In this document: positions 39,852 to 49,338 of the stretch, one piece after another | How positions within the stretch are numbered: position 1 is the stretch's first letter | Layout: every line of letters begins with the position of its first letter | Source of the DNA: Microbacterium binotii | GTDB lineage: Bacteria; Actinomycetota; Actinomycetes; Actinomycetales; Microbacteriaceae | Direction: 5' to 3' | Assembly: GCF_021398715.1 (NCBI RefSeq) | Contig: NZ_CP090347.1 | Coordinates: 2,542,001 to 2,606,000, forward strand | DNA: 64,000 bases | Translations under genes and position numbers: made by a program | Notes under the pieces: model-generated | Databases searched by the model: none | What the model saw: the letters and a program-made list of their open reading frames with translations, nothing else | Told to the model about the DNA's origin: nothing

Positions 39852-40795
39852 GCGTCCTCCTCCTCGGATGCGGGGCGGCCACTCGCCGGGCCGGAGAGAT
39901 CCATGAACGCCTGCTCGAGGCGGCCGACCGCCGGGGCGAACTCGGTCACGGCGATGCCGGCATCCAGGATCGCCCGGAGCCCGTGGGCGGCCTCCGCCTC
40001 TCCGGCGAAGCCGACGACGAAGGCGTCCCGGTCTCGACCGATGTCCTGTGGGCGACGCCCGAGCGCCGCGGCGAACGCGACGGGTGTCGGCGGCTCCCCC
40101 CACACGCGCAGCCGCCACGGACGCACCGCCGCCGATGCGGTCGGCGCGGCGACGGAGGTACCGTCGCGGAGGAAGACGGCGTCGTCGACGAGTTCCTCGA
40201 GTTCGGCCAGGACGTGGCTCGAAACGAGCACGGTGCGTCCCGCAGCGGCGAAACCGCGCAGCAGCCGGCGCAGATCGATGCGCGCCTGCGGATCCAATCC
40301 GGATGCCGGCTCGTCCAACAGGAGCACCTGCGGGTCGTGCACCAGGGCGCGGGCGAGACCGAGGCGCTGCTTCTGCCCGCGCGAGAGCACACGGGCCGGT
40401 GCGCCCGCGAGCGGCCGGAGACCGACGTGGTCGAGGAGGGCGTCGGCGCGCGCGCCCGCATCCGCCTTCGTCATCCCGTAGAGGCGCCCGGTCATGACGA
40501 GCGTCTCGCGCGCCGTCAGCGCACCCCACGCGCCCAGCGCGTCCGGCATCCAGCCGAGGACGCTCCGCGCCGCCGCCGGATCCTCTACGGGGTCGATGCC
40601 GTGGATGCTGATCGTGCCGGAATCGGGGCGCAACAGCGACGCGAGCATGAGCAGCAGCGTGGTCTTGCCCGCTCCGTTCGGTCCGACGAGCCCGGTCACG
40701 CGCCCCGGCTCGGCGACGAACGTGGCACCCCTCACCGCCTGCACGGAACCGAAGGAACGGGTGACGTCACTCGCGACGATGCCGGTCGAGGTCAT
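39848..40795 (-). CDS. ABC transporter ATP-binding protein (ABC-2 system)
   Basis: A 315-residue ATPase. Walker A GPNGAGKTT near residue 40, Q-loop region LGWMPDALGAWGALT, signature LSRGQKQRLGLARAL, Walker B VLLLDEPASGLDP and H-loop VSSHVLAELE are all intact. The last 100 residues form the accessory domain common in drug or antibiotic export ATPases. It is translationally coupled to the permease. Export of a lipid or antibiotic-like compound is typical but unproven. ATG 40795 has TAGTGT six bases upstream, suggesting a leaderless operon. Confidence 0.9.
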   Translation of the reverse strand: MTSTGIVASDVTRSFGSVQAVRGATFVAEPGRVTGLVGPNGAGKTTLLLMLASLLRPDSGTISIHGIDPVEDPAAARSVLGWMPDALGAWGALTARETLVMTGRLYGMTKADAGARADALLDHVGLRPLAGAPARVLSRGQKQRLGLARALVHDPQVLLLDEPASGLDPQARIDLRRLLRGFAAAGRTVLVSSHVLAELEELVDDAVFLRDGTSVAAPTASAAVRPWRLRVWGEPPTPVAFAAALGRRPQDIGRDRDAFVVGFAGEAEAAHGLRAILDAGIAVTEFAPAVGRLEQAFMDLSGPASGRPASEEEDA

Positions 40796-40836
40796 GGTTC
40801 GACACTAGGGGGCGGTCGGAGCCGCCCGCACGGGTG

Positions 40837-41823
40837 TCAGCGAAAGAAGGCGACTCCGAGATCGGCGTGATCGACGAAGACCCCGTCGAGCCCCGCCTCG
40901 CGCAGCAGGTCCCACTCGCCCTCGTAGTCGCCGAAACGCGCCGGGTCGCTGCCGACGCGGAACTGCCGCGACAGGAAGCGGTTCTCCGGTCGAGCCGTCC
41001 AGGTGAACACTCGCAGACCGCGTTCCTGGGCCTCGGACACCACGGAGGCGGGACGCGTGATGCGACCCAGGGCGTTGGGCACGAGGATCAGCTTCTTGTC
41101 GAGGCTGATGCCGTCGAACCTGCCCACGAGCGCGTCGAGTCCGCGCGGCGAGACGATGTCGCGGTAGGTCGGCGCGTCCGCGCCGAGGGCGACGAGCAGG
41201 TCGACGGGCGAGCCCTCTGCCTCGATCAGGTGGATGTAGGTGCCGGGAACACCGCGTTCGCGGAGCGTGGTGAGCACGGTCGGCTCGAAGGACTCGAAGG
41301 TCAGGGGCGCTCCTGCATCCAGCCACCCCGCCTGTGCGAGGTCGCGTTCGAGGAGCGGAACGAGATCGAGCCCGATCGCCTGGAAGTAGGCGGCGTGCTT
41401 GATCTCCAAGACGAGGCCGATCGGGCGCGCCGCCGCGCCGATGATCTCGAGCAGGTCGACCAGCCGCAGGATCGGCTCCGAGTCGTCGTGCCTCGCGCTC
41501 AGCGGTCGGATGCGGGGCAGTCGCTCACGACAGCGCAGGGTGGACAGCTCGTCCCACGTGAAGTCCTCGGTGAACCAGCCGGTCATCGAGTGGCCGGCGA
41601 ACTGCTTCGTGCGCTTCAGGTGGGCGAACTCGGCTCGGTCGGCGACGTCCGTGGTGTCGGAGATCTCGTTCTCGTGCCGGATCACCAGCACGCCGTCGCG
41701 CGTGGCGACCACATCCGGCTCCAGCGCGTCGACGCCCTGCACGATGGCGAGCTCGTAGGACGAACGGGTGTGCTCGGGCAGATAGCCGGGCGCACCGCGG
41801 TGGCCGATCACGAGAGGAGACAT
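40837..41823 (-). CDS. Glycerophosphodiester phosphodiesterase
   Basis: A 328-residue TIM-barrel enzyme that hydrolyses glycerophosphodiesters to glycerol-3-phosphate and an alcohol. Catalytic and metal residues are visible: GHRGAPGYLPEHT at the N-terminus (general-base histidine), ALEPDVVATRDGVLVIRHE (metal-binding Glu/Asp and acid histidine), EIKHA near 150, and FVDH near the end. No signal peptide, so it acts in the cytoplasm. ATG 41823 has TAGCCT seven bases upstream. Confidence 0.92.
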   Translation of the reverse strand: MSPLVIGHRGAPGYLPEHTRSSYELAIVQGVDALEPDVVATRDGVLVIRHENEISDTTDVADRAEFAHLKRTKQFAGHSMTGWFTEDFTWDELSTLRCRERLPRIRPLSARHDDSEPILRLVDLLEIIGAAARPIGLVLEIKHAAYFQAIGLDLVPLLERDLAQAGWLDAGAPLTFESFEPTVLTTLRERGVPGTYIHLIEAEGSPVDLLVALGADAPTYRDIVSPRGLDALVGRFDGISLDKKLILVPNALGRITRPASVVSEAQERGLRVFTWTARPENRFLSRQFRVGSDPARFGDYEGEWDLLREAGLDGVFVDHADLGVAFFR

Positions 41824-41990
41824 CGCGCCCAGGCTAACGGCATCCGCTCGACGCGCATGCCGACAGCGACGTGCTCGTGTCCGGCTCAGAGTTCACTCAC
41901 AGCGATACCCTCCCCGCCCGCGGAAACACTGGGATATCGTGGGTGCTGCGGCACCGTGCCGCCACCTGACACTGGAGTGTGACCCTGCCG

Positions 41991-42902
41991 ATGGCTTCGT
42001 CCAACCCCGCGTTCAACAACCCTGCATTCCAGGACCCGCGTGCCGTGAAGAGCTACCCCGGGGGCTCCAACGCGGCGGGGATCGGTCTGACCCCGCCCCC
42101 CGCGTCGACGGTGACGCCCGGTCAGCAGGCCGGCCTCGAGGGCGCGTTCGCCGCCCCGCCGGCCGGTGCCGCCGACACCGGACGCATGACGGTCGAGGAC
42201 ACCGTCCACAAGACGGCGGCGCTTTTCGCCGTGCTCCTGATCGGCGCCGTGGCCGGCTGGTTCGTCACTCTCGGCGGCACGCTGCTGCCGCGTGAGGCCA
42301 CCACGCTCGTCGTCGCGCCGATGATCATCGGCGCCCTCGTCGGCTTCGTGCTCTCGCTCGTGGTGATCTTCGGCTCGCGCAAGAAGGTGCGCCCCGCGCT
42401 CATCTTCGCGTACGCCGCGTTCGAGGGAATCTTCGTCGGCGCGATCTCGGCGTTCTTCGAGGTGCAGTGGCCCGGCATCGTCATCCAGGCGACCCTCGCG
42501 ACGGTCGCCGTCGTCGGCGTGACCCTGGCCCTCTTCGCGAGCGGCAAGATCCGCGCCTCCAAGCGCGCCACCAAGATCTTCCTGATCGCGATGGTCGGCT
42601 ACCTCGTGTTCAGCCTGCTGAACGTCGTGCTGATGCTCTTCGGCGTCTTCCCCGCGGGCCAGATGTTCGGCCTGCGCAGCCAGGAGGTCTTCGGTGTTCC
42701 GCTCGGTCTGATCCTCGGCGTCTTCGTCGTGATCCTCGCCGCCTACTCGCTGGTGCTCGACTTCGACTCGATCCAGCAGGGCGTGCGCAACGGCGCTCCC
42801 CGCCAGTTCGCCTGGATGGGCGGGTTCGGCATCATGGTGACGGTCGTCTGGCTGTACCTGGAGATCCTGCGCATGATCGCGATCCTCCGAGGCAACAACT
42901 AA
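41991..42902 (+). CDS. Bax inhibitor-1/YccA family membrane protein
   Basis: A 303-residue membrane protein with seven hydrophobic segments from about residue 75. The N-terminal 70 residues are hydrophilic and proline/asparagine-rich (MASSNPAFNNPAFQDPR), typical of actinobacterial members. Family features include AYAAFEGIFVGAISAFFE, GIVIQATLATVAVVGVTLAL, and the closing LVLDFDSIQQGVRNGAP with the conserved acidic residues of the proposed calcium-leak pore. Physiological role is unknown. ATG 41991 is preferred; GTG 41979 is closer to a GGAG than is plausible. A hairpin terminator follows. Confidence 0.9.
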   Translation: MASSNPAFNNPAFQDPRAVKSYPGGSNAAGIGLTPPPASTVTPGQQAGLEGAFAAPPAGAADTGRMTVEDTVHKTAALFAVLLIGAVAGWFVTLGGTLLPREATTLVVAPMIIGALVGFVLSLVVIFGSRKKVRPALIFAYAAFEGIFVGAISAFFEVQWPGIVIQATLATVAVVGVTLALFASGKIRASKRATKIFLIAMVGYLVFSLLNVVLMLFGVFPAGQMFGLRSQEVFGVPLGLILGVFVVILAAYSLVLDFDSIQQGVRNGAPRQFAWMGGFGIMVTVVWLYLEILRMIAILRGNN

Positions 42903-42915
42903 CGCTTCCGCGCAT

Positions 42916-42945
42916 CGAAGGGCCGTCCCTCGGGGCGGCCCTTCG
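42916..42945. terminator. Hairpin terminator
   Basis: CGAAGGGCCG (42916-42925) and CGGCCCTTCG (42936-42945) form a perfect 10-bp stem, extendable inward, 13 bp after the stop of the Bax-inhibitor-like gene. Confidence 0.8.
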
Positions 42946-42990
42946 TCGTCGCGGGCGGAAGTCCCCCGCCCTGCCGCGCCCGCCCGCCCA

Positions 42991-43025
42991 CCCGGCCCGG
43001 CCCGGCCCGGCCCGGCCCGGCCCGG
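42991..43025. repeat. Tandem pentanucleotide repeat (CCCGG)x7
   Basis: Seven uninterrupted copies of CCCGG lie in the intergenic region just before the two B-family stem-loops. It looks like a slippage-prone microsatellite and has no coding role that I can see. Confidence 0.9.
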
Positions 43026-43030
43026 GAACC

Positions 43031-43078
43031 TTCCCCTGTCGCAGATCGCGCCTCCCGCCTCGATCTGTGACAGGGGAA
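43031..43078. repeat. Stem-loop repeat B, copy 1
   Basis: Arms TTCCCCTGTCGCAGATCG (43031-43048) and CGATCTGTGACAGGGGAA (43061-43078) pair over 18 bases with one mismatch around a 12-base loop. The core TGTCnCAGATCG...CGATCTGTGAC recurs in copy 2 next door and in copy 3 at 57976-58029, always with a 12-base loop. Confidence 0.85.
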
Positions 43079-43093
43079 CGGGCGATGACCCGG

Positions 43094-43141
43094 CTCGCCT
43101 GTCCCAGATCGCGCCGCGCGCGTCGATCTGTGACGGGCGAG
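43094..43141. repeat. Stem-loop repeat B, copy 2
   Basis: Arms CTCGCCTGTCCCAGATCG (43094-43111) and CGATCTGTGACGGGCGAG (43124-43141) pair over 18 bases with two mismatches around a 12-base loop. It lies head-to-tail with copy 1, 15 bases apart, between the convergent Bax-inhibitor-like and glycosyltransferase genes. Confidence 0.85.
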
Positions 43142-43187
43142 GCGGGGTGTGGGAGCCCGCGGAGGGCGCCGCGACGACCGGGACGGG

Positions 43188-44543
43188 TCAGCGCGTCGCG
43201 AGGATGCGGCGGACGAGGGCGGCGAGGTCGTCGCGGATGCGGGAGGGTGCGAAGTCGGCGGCACGCTCGAGCGCGATCCGCGCCGCGCGCTCGCGTGCGC
43301 CCGGGTTCTGCAGCAGCTCGACGACCGCATCCGCGAACGCGCTCTCGTCGCCGTCGGGTACGAGCACGCCGCCACCCGTGGCGAGCTGGTCGCGCGGACC
43401 GTAACGCACGTCGTACGACACCACCGGAACCCCGCGGCTCATGGCCTCGAGCGCCGCGAGTCCCTGCCCCTCGAACGCCGTCGTCTGCACCATGAGCGCC
43501 GCGCCGTCGAACAGCGCCGGACCCGCATCGCTGCGTCCCTCGAGCGTGACGGATGCGGCCAGCCCGCGCTCATCGATCAGGCGCTGCAGATCGTCGCGGA
43601 GCGCCCCGTCCCCCCAGATCTCGAGCCGCGCATCCGGTACGGCGGCGATCACGCGACTCCATGCCCGGATGGCGTGATCGATGCGCTTGCCCGGGGCGAG
43701 ACGCCCGAGCAGGACGACGCGGTGCGGGTCGGTCGGTGCCGGCTCATCGACGGCGGAAGGCGCCGCGTTCGGCAGCACGGTCGCCCCCGGATGCGCGCCG
43801 AACCGCGCTTCGGCATCGGCGCGCTGCTGCGCGGTCGGCCAGAGAACAGCGTCGAAACGATGCGCGACGGCGAACCACCGGCGCCAGAGATCGTTGACCG
43901 GTGCACCCGGACCGTAGGGCGAGGAGAGGTGCGTGGTGTGGATCGTGTGGACGATTCTGACCCCGTGCGGCGGATCCGCCGCGAGCAGTTCGCCGAGCTG
44001 ACGCGACTCGCAGACCAGGACGATCGGCTGCGCGAGCCCGGCGACCACGTGGGCGAGCCACGCGAGGTAGAGCCCGCCGAACCCCGACAGGATGCGGTCG
44101 CCGTCGGGCGCGTGCACGACGACCGCGGCCTTCGTGAGGTGCCAGTCGGAGTCGCCGGCGATCACCGGCAGCGCGAGGAGCGGCCGGCCCGCCGCATCCG
44201 GGATCTCTCGGTACGCGACACCGGGTGTGGACGCCCCCGGTGTCGCGGCGTCGAACAGCCACCGGGGATCGGCTGCGGCGTCGTCGAAGAGGTTGCGGAA
44301 CGCATCGACGGATGCGGCGGCGCCGACGGCGACGAACGCCTCTCGGTGAGCCGCGTGGTCGGTCGGCGTTCCGGGGTCGACACTGAGCAGGTGGACCCGG
44401 GCTCCCGCGTCGGCGAGGAGCCGCGCGCGCTGGAGCGTCGCGACCGTGTAGCCGCCGTCGAGTCCGGGGATCAGCCGCGACGTGAGCACGAGCGCGGTCA
44501 CGCCCTCGAGCGGTACCGCGTCACCCCCGACCGCCTCGTTCAC
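43188..44543 (-). CDS. Glycosyltransferase family 4 (TagE/TarM-like)
   Basis: A 451-residue GT-B glycosyltransferase. The C-terminal donor domain shows VVLLGRLAPGKRIDHAIRAW, then FEGQGLAALEAMSRGVPVVSYDVRYGPRDQL, with the two-glutamate EX7E motif used for nucleotide-sugar binding. The VSYDVRYGPRD block is typical of teichoic-acid alpha-glucosyltransferases (TagE/TarM), so cell-wall polymer decoration is the best guess. No signal or membrane segment; cytoplasmic. No other wall-polymer genes are adjacent. It ends at the B-repeat region and starts 73 bp after guaA. Confidence 0.82.
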   Translation of the reverse strand: MNEAVGGDAVPLEGVTALVLTSRLIPGLDGGYTVATLQRARLLADAGARVHLLSVDPGTPTDHAAHREAFVAVGAAASVDAFRNLFDDAAADPRWLFDAATPGASTPGVAYREIPDAAGRPLLALPVIAGDSDWHLTKAAVVVHAPDGDRILSGFGGLYLAWLAHVVAGLAQPIVLVCESRQLGELLAADPPHGVRIVHTIHTTHLSSPYGPGAPVNDLWRRWFAVAHRFDAVLWPTAQQRADAEARFGAHPGATVLPNAAPSAVDEPAPTDPHRVVLLGRLAPGKRIDHAIRAWSRVIAAVPDARLEIWGDGALRDDLQRLIDERGLAASVTLEGRSDAGPALFDGAALMVQTTAFEGQGLAALEAMSRGVPVVSYDVRYGPRDQLATGGGVLVPDGDESAFADAVVELLQNPGARERAARIALERAADFAPSRIRDDLAALVRRILATR

Positions 44544-44616
44544 CGCCCGAACGCTCCGAACAGCCTGCTCAAGGGGGTGCGGGACGCCGAAGCGGAGCCG
44601 ATGACCGGCCCCGAAC

Positions 44617-46197
44617 TCACTCCCACTCGATGGTCCCCGGGGGCTTCGACGTGACGTCGAGAACCACGCGGTTGACGTCGCGCACCTCGTTCGTGATCCG
44701 GTTCGAGATCTTCGACAGGACGTCGTACGGCAGACGCGTCCAGTCCGCCGTCATCGCGTCCTCGCTGGAGACGGGGCGCAGCACGATCGGATGCCCATAC
44801 GTGCGTCCGTCGCCCTGGACACCGACCGAGCGCACGTCGGCCAGCAGCACGACCGGGCACTGCCAGATCTCGCCGTCCAGCCCCGCCTTGGTCAGCTCCG
44901 CACGCGCGATGGCGTCGGCGTCCCGCAGAATCTCGAGACGGTCAGCGGTGACCTCACCCACGATGCGGATGCCGAGGCCGGGGCCCGGAAAGGGCTGGCG
45001 TGCCACGATCGCCTCCGGGAGGCCGAGATCGCGGCCGATCTGGCGCACCTCGTCCTTGAACAGCGTGCGCAACGGCTCGATGAGCTCGAACTGCAGGTCT
45101 TCGGGCAGACCGCCCACGTTGTGGTGGCTCTTGATGTTGGCCGTGCCCGCCCCACCGCCCGACTCCACGACGTCGGGGTAGAGCGTGCCCTGCACGAGGA
45201 AGCGGATCGGCTCACCATCGGCCGCCGCCTCGGCGACGAGGTCACGCTCGGCCGCCTCGAAAGCGCGGATGAACTCGCGCCCGATGATCTTCCGCTTCTG
45301 CTCGGGGTCGCTCACGCCCTCGAGGGCGGAAAGGAACTGTTCGCGCGCGTCGATGGTGATCAGGCGCACACCGGTCGAGGCGACGTAGTCGTTCTCGACC
45401 TGCTCGCGCTCGCCCTTTCGCAGCAGTCCGTGATCGACGAAGATCGCCGTGAGCTTGTCGCCCACGGCCTTGTGCACGAGCGCCGTCGACACCGCGGAGT
45501 CGACACCGCCGGACAGCGCCGAGATGACCCGGCCCTCGCCGACCTGCGCGCGGATCTTCTCGACCTGCTCGGCGATGACGTTGCCGCTGTTCCAGTCGGC
45601 ACCCAGGCCCGCGGCCTTGTGGAGGAAGTTCTCGAGCACGGTCTGGCCGAAATCGGAGTGCTTGACCTCGGGGTGCCACTGCACGCCGTAGAAGCGACGC
45701 TCATCGTTCGCGAAGGCGGCGACCGGCGTCGCCGCGGTGCGCGCGAGCACGTCGAAGCCCTCGGGCGCACGGGAGACCTGGTCGCCGTGGCTCATCCAGA
45801 CGTTCTGCTCGGCCGGGGTGCCGTCGAGCAGCGTCCCCTCGGTGACGATCGTCGCGTCGGTCGCGCCGTACTCGCGCAGCCCCGTGTTCGCAACCTCGCC
45901 GCCGAGCGCCTGCGCCATGACCTGGAAGCCGTAGCAGATGCCGAGCGTGGGGACACCGAGATCGAAGACCTCCGTGTCCAGCGCCGGCGCGCCGTCCTCG
46001 TACACCGACGACGGCCCACCGGAGAGGATGATGCCCACCGGGTTCTTCGCCGCGATGTCGGCGGCGGATGCGGTGTGCGGCACGATCTCGCTGTAGACGC
46101 CGGCTTCGCGCACGCGGCGGGCGATCAACTGCGCGTACTGGGCGCCGAAGTCGACGACCAGGACGGGGCGCTGGGAGGTATCGGTCTGCTCGGTCAA
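44617..46197 (-). CDS. guaA: GMP synthase (glutamine-hydrolysing)
   Basis: A 526-residue enzyme converting XMP to GMP with glutamine and ATP. The N-terminal class I amidotransferase (about 12-205) has the nucleophile in [12 protein letters not shown] and the histidine-glutamate pair in VQWHPEVKH. The synthetase domain has the P-loop [11 protein letters not shown] near 237, and the C-terminal dimerisation domain ends GTIEWE as usual. Length is normal. Its start overlaps the stop of the DUF3817 gene by four bases. Together with guaB and guaB3 it completes GMP synthesis from IMP. Confidence 0.97.
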   Translation of the reverse strand: MTEQTDTSQRPVLVVDFGAQYAQLIARRVREAGVYSEIVPHTASAADIAAKNPVGIILSGGPSSVYEDGAPALDTEVFDLGVPTLGICYGFQVMAQALGGEVANTGLREYGATDATIVTEGTLLDGTPAEQNVWMSHGDQVSRAPEGFDVLARTAATPVAAFANDERRFYGVQWHPEVKHSDFGQTVLENFLHKAAGLGADWNSGNVIAEQVEKIRAQVGEGRVISALSGGVDSAVSTALVHKAVGDKLTAIFVDHGLLRKGEREQVENDYVASTGVRLITIDAREQFLSALEGVSDPEQKRKIIGREFIRAFEAAERDLVAEAAADGEPIRFLVQGTLYPDVVESGGGAGTANIKSHHNVGGLPEDLQFELIEPLRTLFKDEVRQIGRDLGLPEAIVARQPFPGPGLGIRIVGEVTADRLEILRDADAIARAELTKAGLDGEIWQCPVVLLADVRSVGVQGDGRTYGHPIVLRPVSSEDAMTADWTRLPYDVLSKISNRITNEVRDVNRVVLDVTSKPPGTIEWE

Positions 46198-46679
46198 CGG
46201 CTGCTCTCTGTCGCGTCGGCGGATGCGGGATGAGCCTCGGCGGCTTCACGGACCGCGAGGTAGCGCTTGACGTCACGGGCGACGATCGCCTCCATGACGA
46301 AGGAGAGGAAGGGCACGACGCCGCCCGCGGCGAGCAGCAGCAGACGCCAGAGCGGCCACCGCATGAGGCTCCACACTCTGAAGCAGGCGATGAGGTAGAC
46401 GACGTAGAACCAGCCGTGCACGATGAGGATGCCGAGCGACAGATTGACGCCGTCGCCGGTGGAGATCAGGTCGCCCTCGGGACCCGGCACGACCGGCGCG
46501 AACCACAGGAATCCGCCCGATCCGCCGAGGAAGAGCTCGACCGCGAGAGACGGCGTGTACTTCAGGATCATCTCGGTGACCAGCAGGAGCAGGCCGATGC
46601 CGGTGATCACGGAGCAGATCTGGTAGAACCGCAGCGCCTTGCGGATCGCCGGGAAGGTGGCGAGTTTCGGGGCGGGCAT
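46194..46679 (-). CDS. DUF3817 membrane protein
   Basis: A 161-residue protein with three or four hydrophobic segments: about 22-45, 85-110 ([21 protein letters not shown]) and 115-140 ([21 protein letters not shown]). These blocks are the DUF3817 signature; YbbB-like members are found beside guaA in actinobacteria. Function unknown. Its stop overlaps the guaA start, so it is cotranscribed with guaA. ATG 46679 has TAGACT six bases upstream, suggesting that the operon's mRNA is leaderless. Confidence 0.87.
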   Translation of the reverse strand: MPAPKLATFPAIRKALRFYQICSVITGIGLLLLVTEMILKYTPSLAVELFLGGSGGFLWFAPVVPGPEGDLISTGDGVNLSLGILIVHGWFYVVYLIACFRVWSLMRWPLWRLLLLAAGGVVPFLSFVMEAIVARDVKRYLAVREAAEAHPASADATESSR

Positions 46680-46728
46680 GGGTCCAGTCTAGTCGGGCGG
46701 CAGAGGGCTCGCCCGAGCCCGGCGAGGC

Positions 46729-47559
46729 TCAGGCCTCGACGGACTGGGGGGCTTCGAGCTCCTCGAGTTCTTCGAGCTCCTTCTCCCACGCATCCTTCGC
46801 GAGGCGGTACCAGAGGTAGAAGGCGAAGCCGGCGAAGATCACCCACTCGGCGGCGTAGAAGATGTTGAGCCAGTTCACGGAGGATCCCGCATCCGGCGCG
46901 GGTGAGTCGATGTCGGCGAGGCCGCCCATCGGGTCGTCCGCCACGACGAACTGCCGGTAGACGTCGGTGTCGCCGATGTCCTGCCAGCGGCTCAGCAACG
47001 CGGCGGGCGACATCCGCGTGATCTCCCACGGATCGCTCTTGGGCGGCGGCACCGGCCCTTCGTCGGCGACGATCCGCCCCGTGAGCGTGACGGCCTCGTT
47101 CGGGTCGGTGCTCTTCGCGAGCGTCTCGGCGACCGCATCAGCGTCGTCCCGCGAAGCGGCCCAGCCCACGGCGACTGCGAGCGACGCATCCGGATCGACG
47201 GCGCGCAGGTGCGCGGTGACCCAGTATCCCTCGACGCCGCCGTTGTACCGCGAGGCGACCACGACGAAGTCGCTCGGCACGAGAGTGCCGCTGACCTCGA
47301 CGCGCTGACCGATGAGCGGATCGGTCAGGTACTCCCCGGGAATCGCGACGTCCTGGATCGGCATGACCTGCTCGGTCGCACCCTCCTCCCGCGGCGCCGT
47401 GTCGATCGCTCGCGCGAGCTGCCATTGGCCGAGCCACGCGAACACCGCCGCGACGGCGAGGCACAGCAGCAGCATCGCGATCCATCGCCCGCGCAGCATG
47501 ACCTCCCGCAGGGTGGGCGGGAAGACCTCGGGAAGATCGTCGGATGCGGGTGAGCTCAC
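46729..47559 (-). CDS. SURF1 family cytochrome oxidase assembly protein
   Basis: A 276-residue membrane protein with one N-terminal (about 22-45) and one C-terminal (about 235-255) membrane segment enclosing an extracytoplasmic domain, the SURF1 plan. Recognised features: FAWLGQWQLARA after the first segment, the VEVSGTLVPSDFVVVASR strand block, and the closing NWLNIFYAAEWVIFAGFAFYLWYR. SURF1 aids assembly of the heme-copper oxidase. The acidic tail (ELEELEELEAPQ) is common in the genus-level relatives I recall. Start taken as GTG 47559, clear of guaB3, which ends at 47576. Confidence 0.85.
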   Translation of the reverse strand: MSSPASDDLPEVFPPTLREVMLRGRWIAMLLLCLAVAAVFAWLGQWQLARAIDTAPREEGATEQVMPIQDVAIPGEYLTDPLIGQRVEVSGTLVPSDFVVVASRYNGGVEGYWVTAHLRAVDPDASLAVAVGWAASRDDADAVAETLAKSTDPNEAVTLTGRIVADEGPVPPPKSDPWEITRMSPAALLSRWQDIGDTDVYRQFVVADDPMGGLADIDSPAPDAGSSVNWLNIFYAAEWVIFAGFAFYLWYRLAKDAWEKELEELEELEAPQSVEA

Positions 47560-47575
47560 GATGGAACGGCCGACC

Positions 47576-48697
47576 TCAGCGTCCGTAGGGCGCAACGACG
47601 ACCTCGACCCGCTGGAACTCCTTGAGGTCGGAGTATCCCGTGGTGGCCATCGACTTGCGCAGCGCCCCGATCAGGTTCGCGGTGCCGTCGGCGACCGGCG
47701 CCGGCCCGTAGAGCACCTCTTCGAGCGAGGCGACCTGCTCGACCTTGACGCGGTTGCCGCGCGGCAGCTTGGTGTGGTGCGCCTCCGGGCCCCAGTGGAA
47801 GCCCTGACCCGGAGCATCCGTCGCCCGGGCGAGCGCGACACCGAGCATGACGGCGTCGGCGCCCATGGCGAGCGCCTTGACGATGTCTCCCGACGTGCCC
47901 ACGCCGCCGTCGGCGATCACGTGGACGTAACGGCCGCCGGACTCGTCCAGGTAGTCGCGGCGCGCGCCGGCGACGTCGGAGACCGCGGTGGCCATCGGAG
48001 CGTGGATGCCGAGGGTCGCGCGGGTGGTCGAGGCCGCGCCCCCACCGAAGCCGACCAGCACACCCGCCGCACCCGTGCGCATGAGGTGCAGCGCCGCGGT
48101 GTACGTGGCCGCTCCGCCGACGATGACGGGGACGTCGAGGTCGTAGATGAACTTCTTGAGGTTCAGCGGCTGGTCGACGGAGGACACGTGCTCGGCCGAG
48201 ACGGTCGTGCCGCGGATGACGAAGAGGTCGACGCCGGCAGCGACGACGGTCTCGTACAGATCCTGCGTGCGCTGCGGTGTCAGCGAGCCCGCCACCGTCA
48301 CACCCGCGGCACGGATCTCCGCGAGTCGGTCACGCACGAGCTCGGGCTTGATCGGCTCTGCGTACAGCTCCTGCATCCGGCGCGTCGCGTCGACGGACGA
48401 GAGCGTCGCGATCTCTGCCAAGAGGGGCTCCGGGTCGTCGTAGCGCGTCCACAGGCCCTCGAGATCGAGCACGCCCAGCCCGCCGAGCTGGCCGAGCATG
48501 ATCGCGGTGCGGGGACTCACCACGGAGTCCATGGGAGCACCGAGCACCGGGATGTCGAACGAGAAGGCGTCGATGGTCCAGGAGGTCGAGACGTCCTCCG
48601 GGTTGCGCGTACGACGCGAGGGAACCACGGCGATGTCGTCGAAGGTGTATGCGCGCCGGGCCCGCTTGGCGCGGCCGATCTCGATGTCCATGCTCAC
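47576..48697 (-). CDS. guaB3: GuaB3 family IMP dehydrogenase-related protein
   Basis: A 373-residue TIM-barrel protein of the actinobacterial GuaB3 type, without CBS domains. Visible: AYTFDDIAVVPSRRTRNPEDV at the start (shown in part: YTFDDIAVVPS), LGAPMDSVVSPRTA, IADGGVGTSGDI and a family C-terminus. At the loop holding the catalytic cysteine of IMP dehydrogenase (GSICTT), this protein reads GGGAASTTR, so the cysteine is serine. It cannot be a standard IMP dehydrogenase; the cyanobacterial GuaB3 is known as a GMP reductase. GTG 48697 has TAGGCT six bases upstream; ATG 48691 is possible. Confidence 0.9.
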   Translation of the reverse strand: MSMDIEIGRAKRARRAYTFDDIAVVPSRRTRNPEDVSTSWTIDAFSFDIPVLGAPMDSVVSPRTAIMLGQLGGLGVLDLEGLWTRYDDPEPLLAEIATLSSVDATRRMQELYAEPIKPELVRDRLAEIRAAGVTVAGSLTPQRTQDLYETVVAAGVDLFVIRGTTVSAEHVSSVDQPLNLKKFIYDLDVPVIVGGAATYTAALHLMRTGAAGVLVGFGGGAASTTRATLGIHAPMATAVSDVAGARRDYLDESGGRYVHVIADGGVGTSGDIVKALAMGADAVMLGVALARATDAPGQGFHWGPEAHHTKLPRGNRVKVEQVASLEEVLYGPAPVADGTANLIGALRKSMATTGYSDLKEFQRVEVVVAPYGR

Positions 48698-48725
48698 CCC
48701 ACCAGCCTAGCCGCCACCGCGGACG

Positions 48726-49337
48726 TCACCACGGCTCGTCCACGCGCGGGGCGAGGGCGAGCACGGTTGCCTTCTCCGTGGGGAAACACGCCGAGAACAG
48801 GTCGGTGATCCGCGGATCGACCTCGGCCGCGTCGGCGAGTCGCAGACCGATCATCGTGTTCAGCATCATCCCCTGCGCCAGGAACGCCTGCGCCCGCTCC
48901 GCCGGGAAGCCCAGATCGCGCAGATACGCCCACACCCGCGCGAAGCCGTCGCGCGCCCGCGGACCGATGACCGGGTGGGAGCCGAGGAGGAACGCGTGCG
49001 AGAGGGTCTGATGAAGACCTCGCACACTGAGCAGACCGATGTACTCGTGGCCCATCCGCGCCTCGATCTCATCGTCGAGGCCCTCGCCCGCCGCGCGCTG
49101 GAAGGCCTCGAACAACAGCAGGAGCGTCTCATCCAGCGCGGCGAGGAAGAGCTGTTCCTTCGTGCCGAACAGCCGCACGACATAGGGCTGCGAAACGTCC
49201 GCCGCACGCGCGATGTCATCCGTCGTCGTGCCGACATACCCCTTGGCGCCGAACACGGCGATCGCCGCCGTGAGGATCAGCGCCCGGCGCTCGTCCGAAC
49301 TCAGGCGCTTCTTGGACGTCATCGTTCCGGAAGCCAT
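48726..49337 (-). CDS. TetR-family repressor of the adjacent MFS exporter
   Basis: A 203-residue TetR protein. The helix-turn-helix spans about 15-65 (ALILTAAIAVFGAKGYVG, TTTDDIARAADVSQPYVVRLFGTKEQL). The C-terminal domain is of the multidrug-sensor type but no ligand can be told. It diverges from an MFS exporter; two matching palindromes lie between them. ATG 49337 has TAACAT six bases upstream on its own strand, and operator 1 overlaps that box, so autorepression is likely; ATG 49322 is an alternative start. Confidence 0.9.
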   Translation of the reverse strand: MASGTMTSKKRLSSDERRALILTAAIAVFGAKGYVGTTTDDIARAADVSQPYVVRLFGTKEQLFLAALDETLLLLFEAFQRAAGEGLDDEIEARMGHEYIGLLSVRGLHQTLSHAFLLGSHPVIGPRARDGFARVWAYLRDLGFPAERAQAFLAQGMMLNTMIGLRLADAAEVDPRITDLFSACFPTEKATVLALAPRVDEPW

Positions 49338-49338
49338 G

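Noticed and set aside
43031..43141. Two-unit CRISPR-like array
   Set aside because: The units are long stem-loops with matched arm changes and no spacer-repeat regularity, and there are no cas genes in the window.
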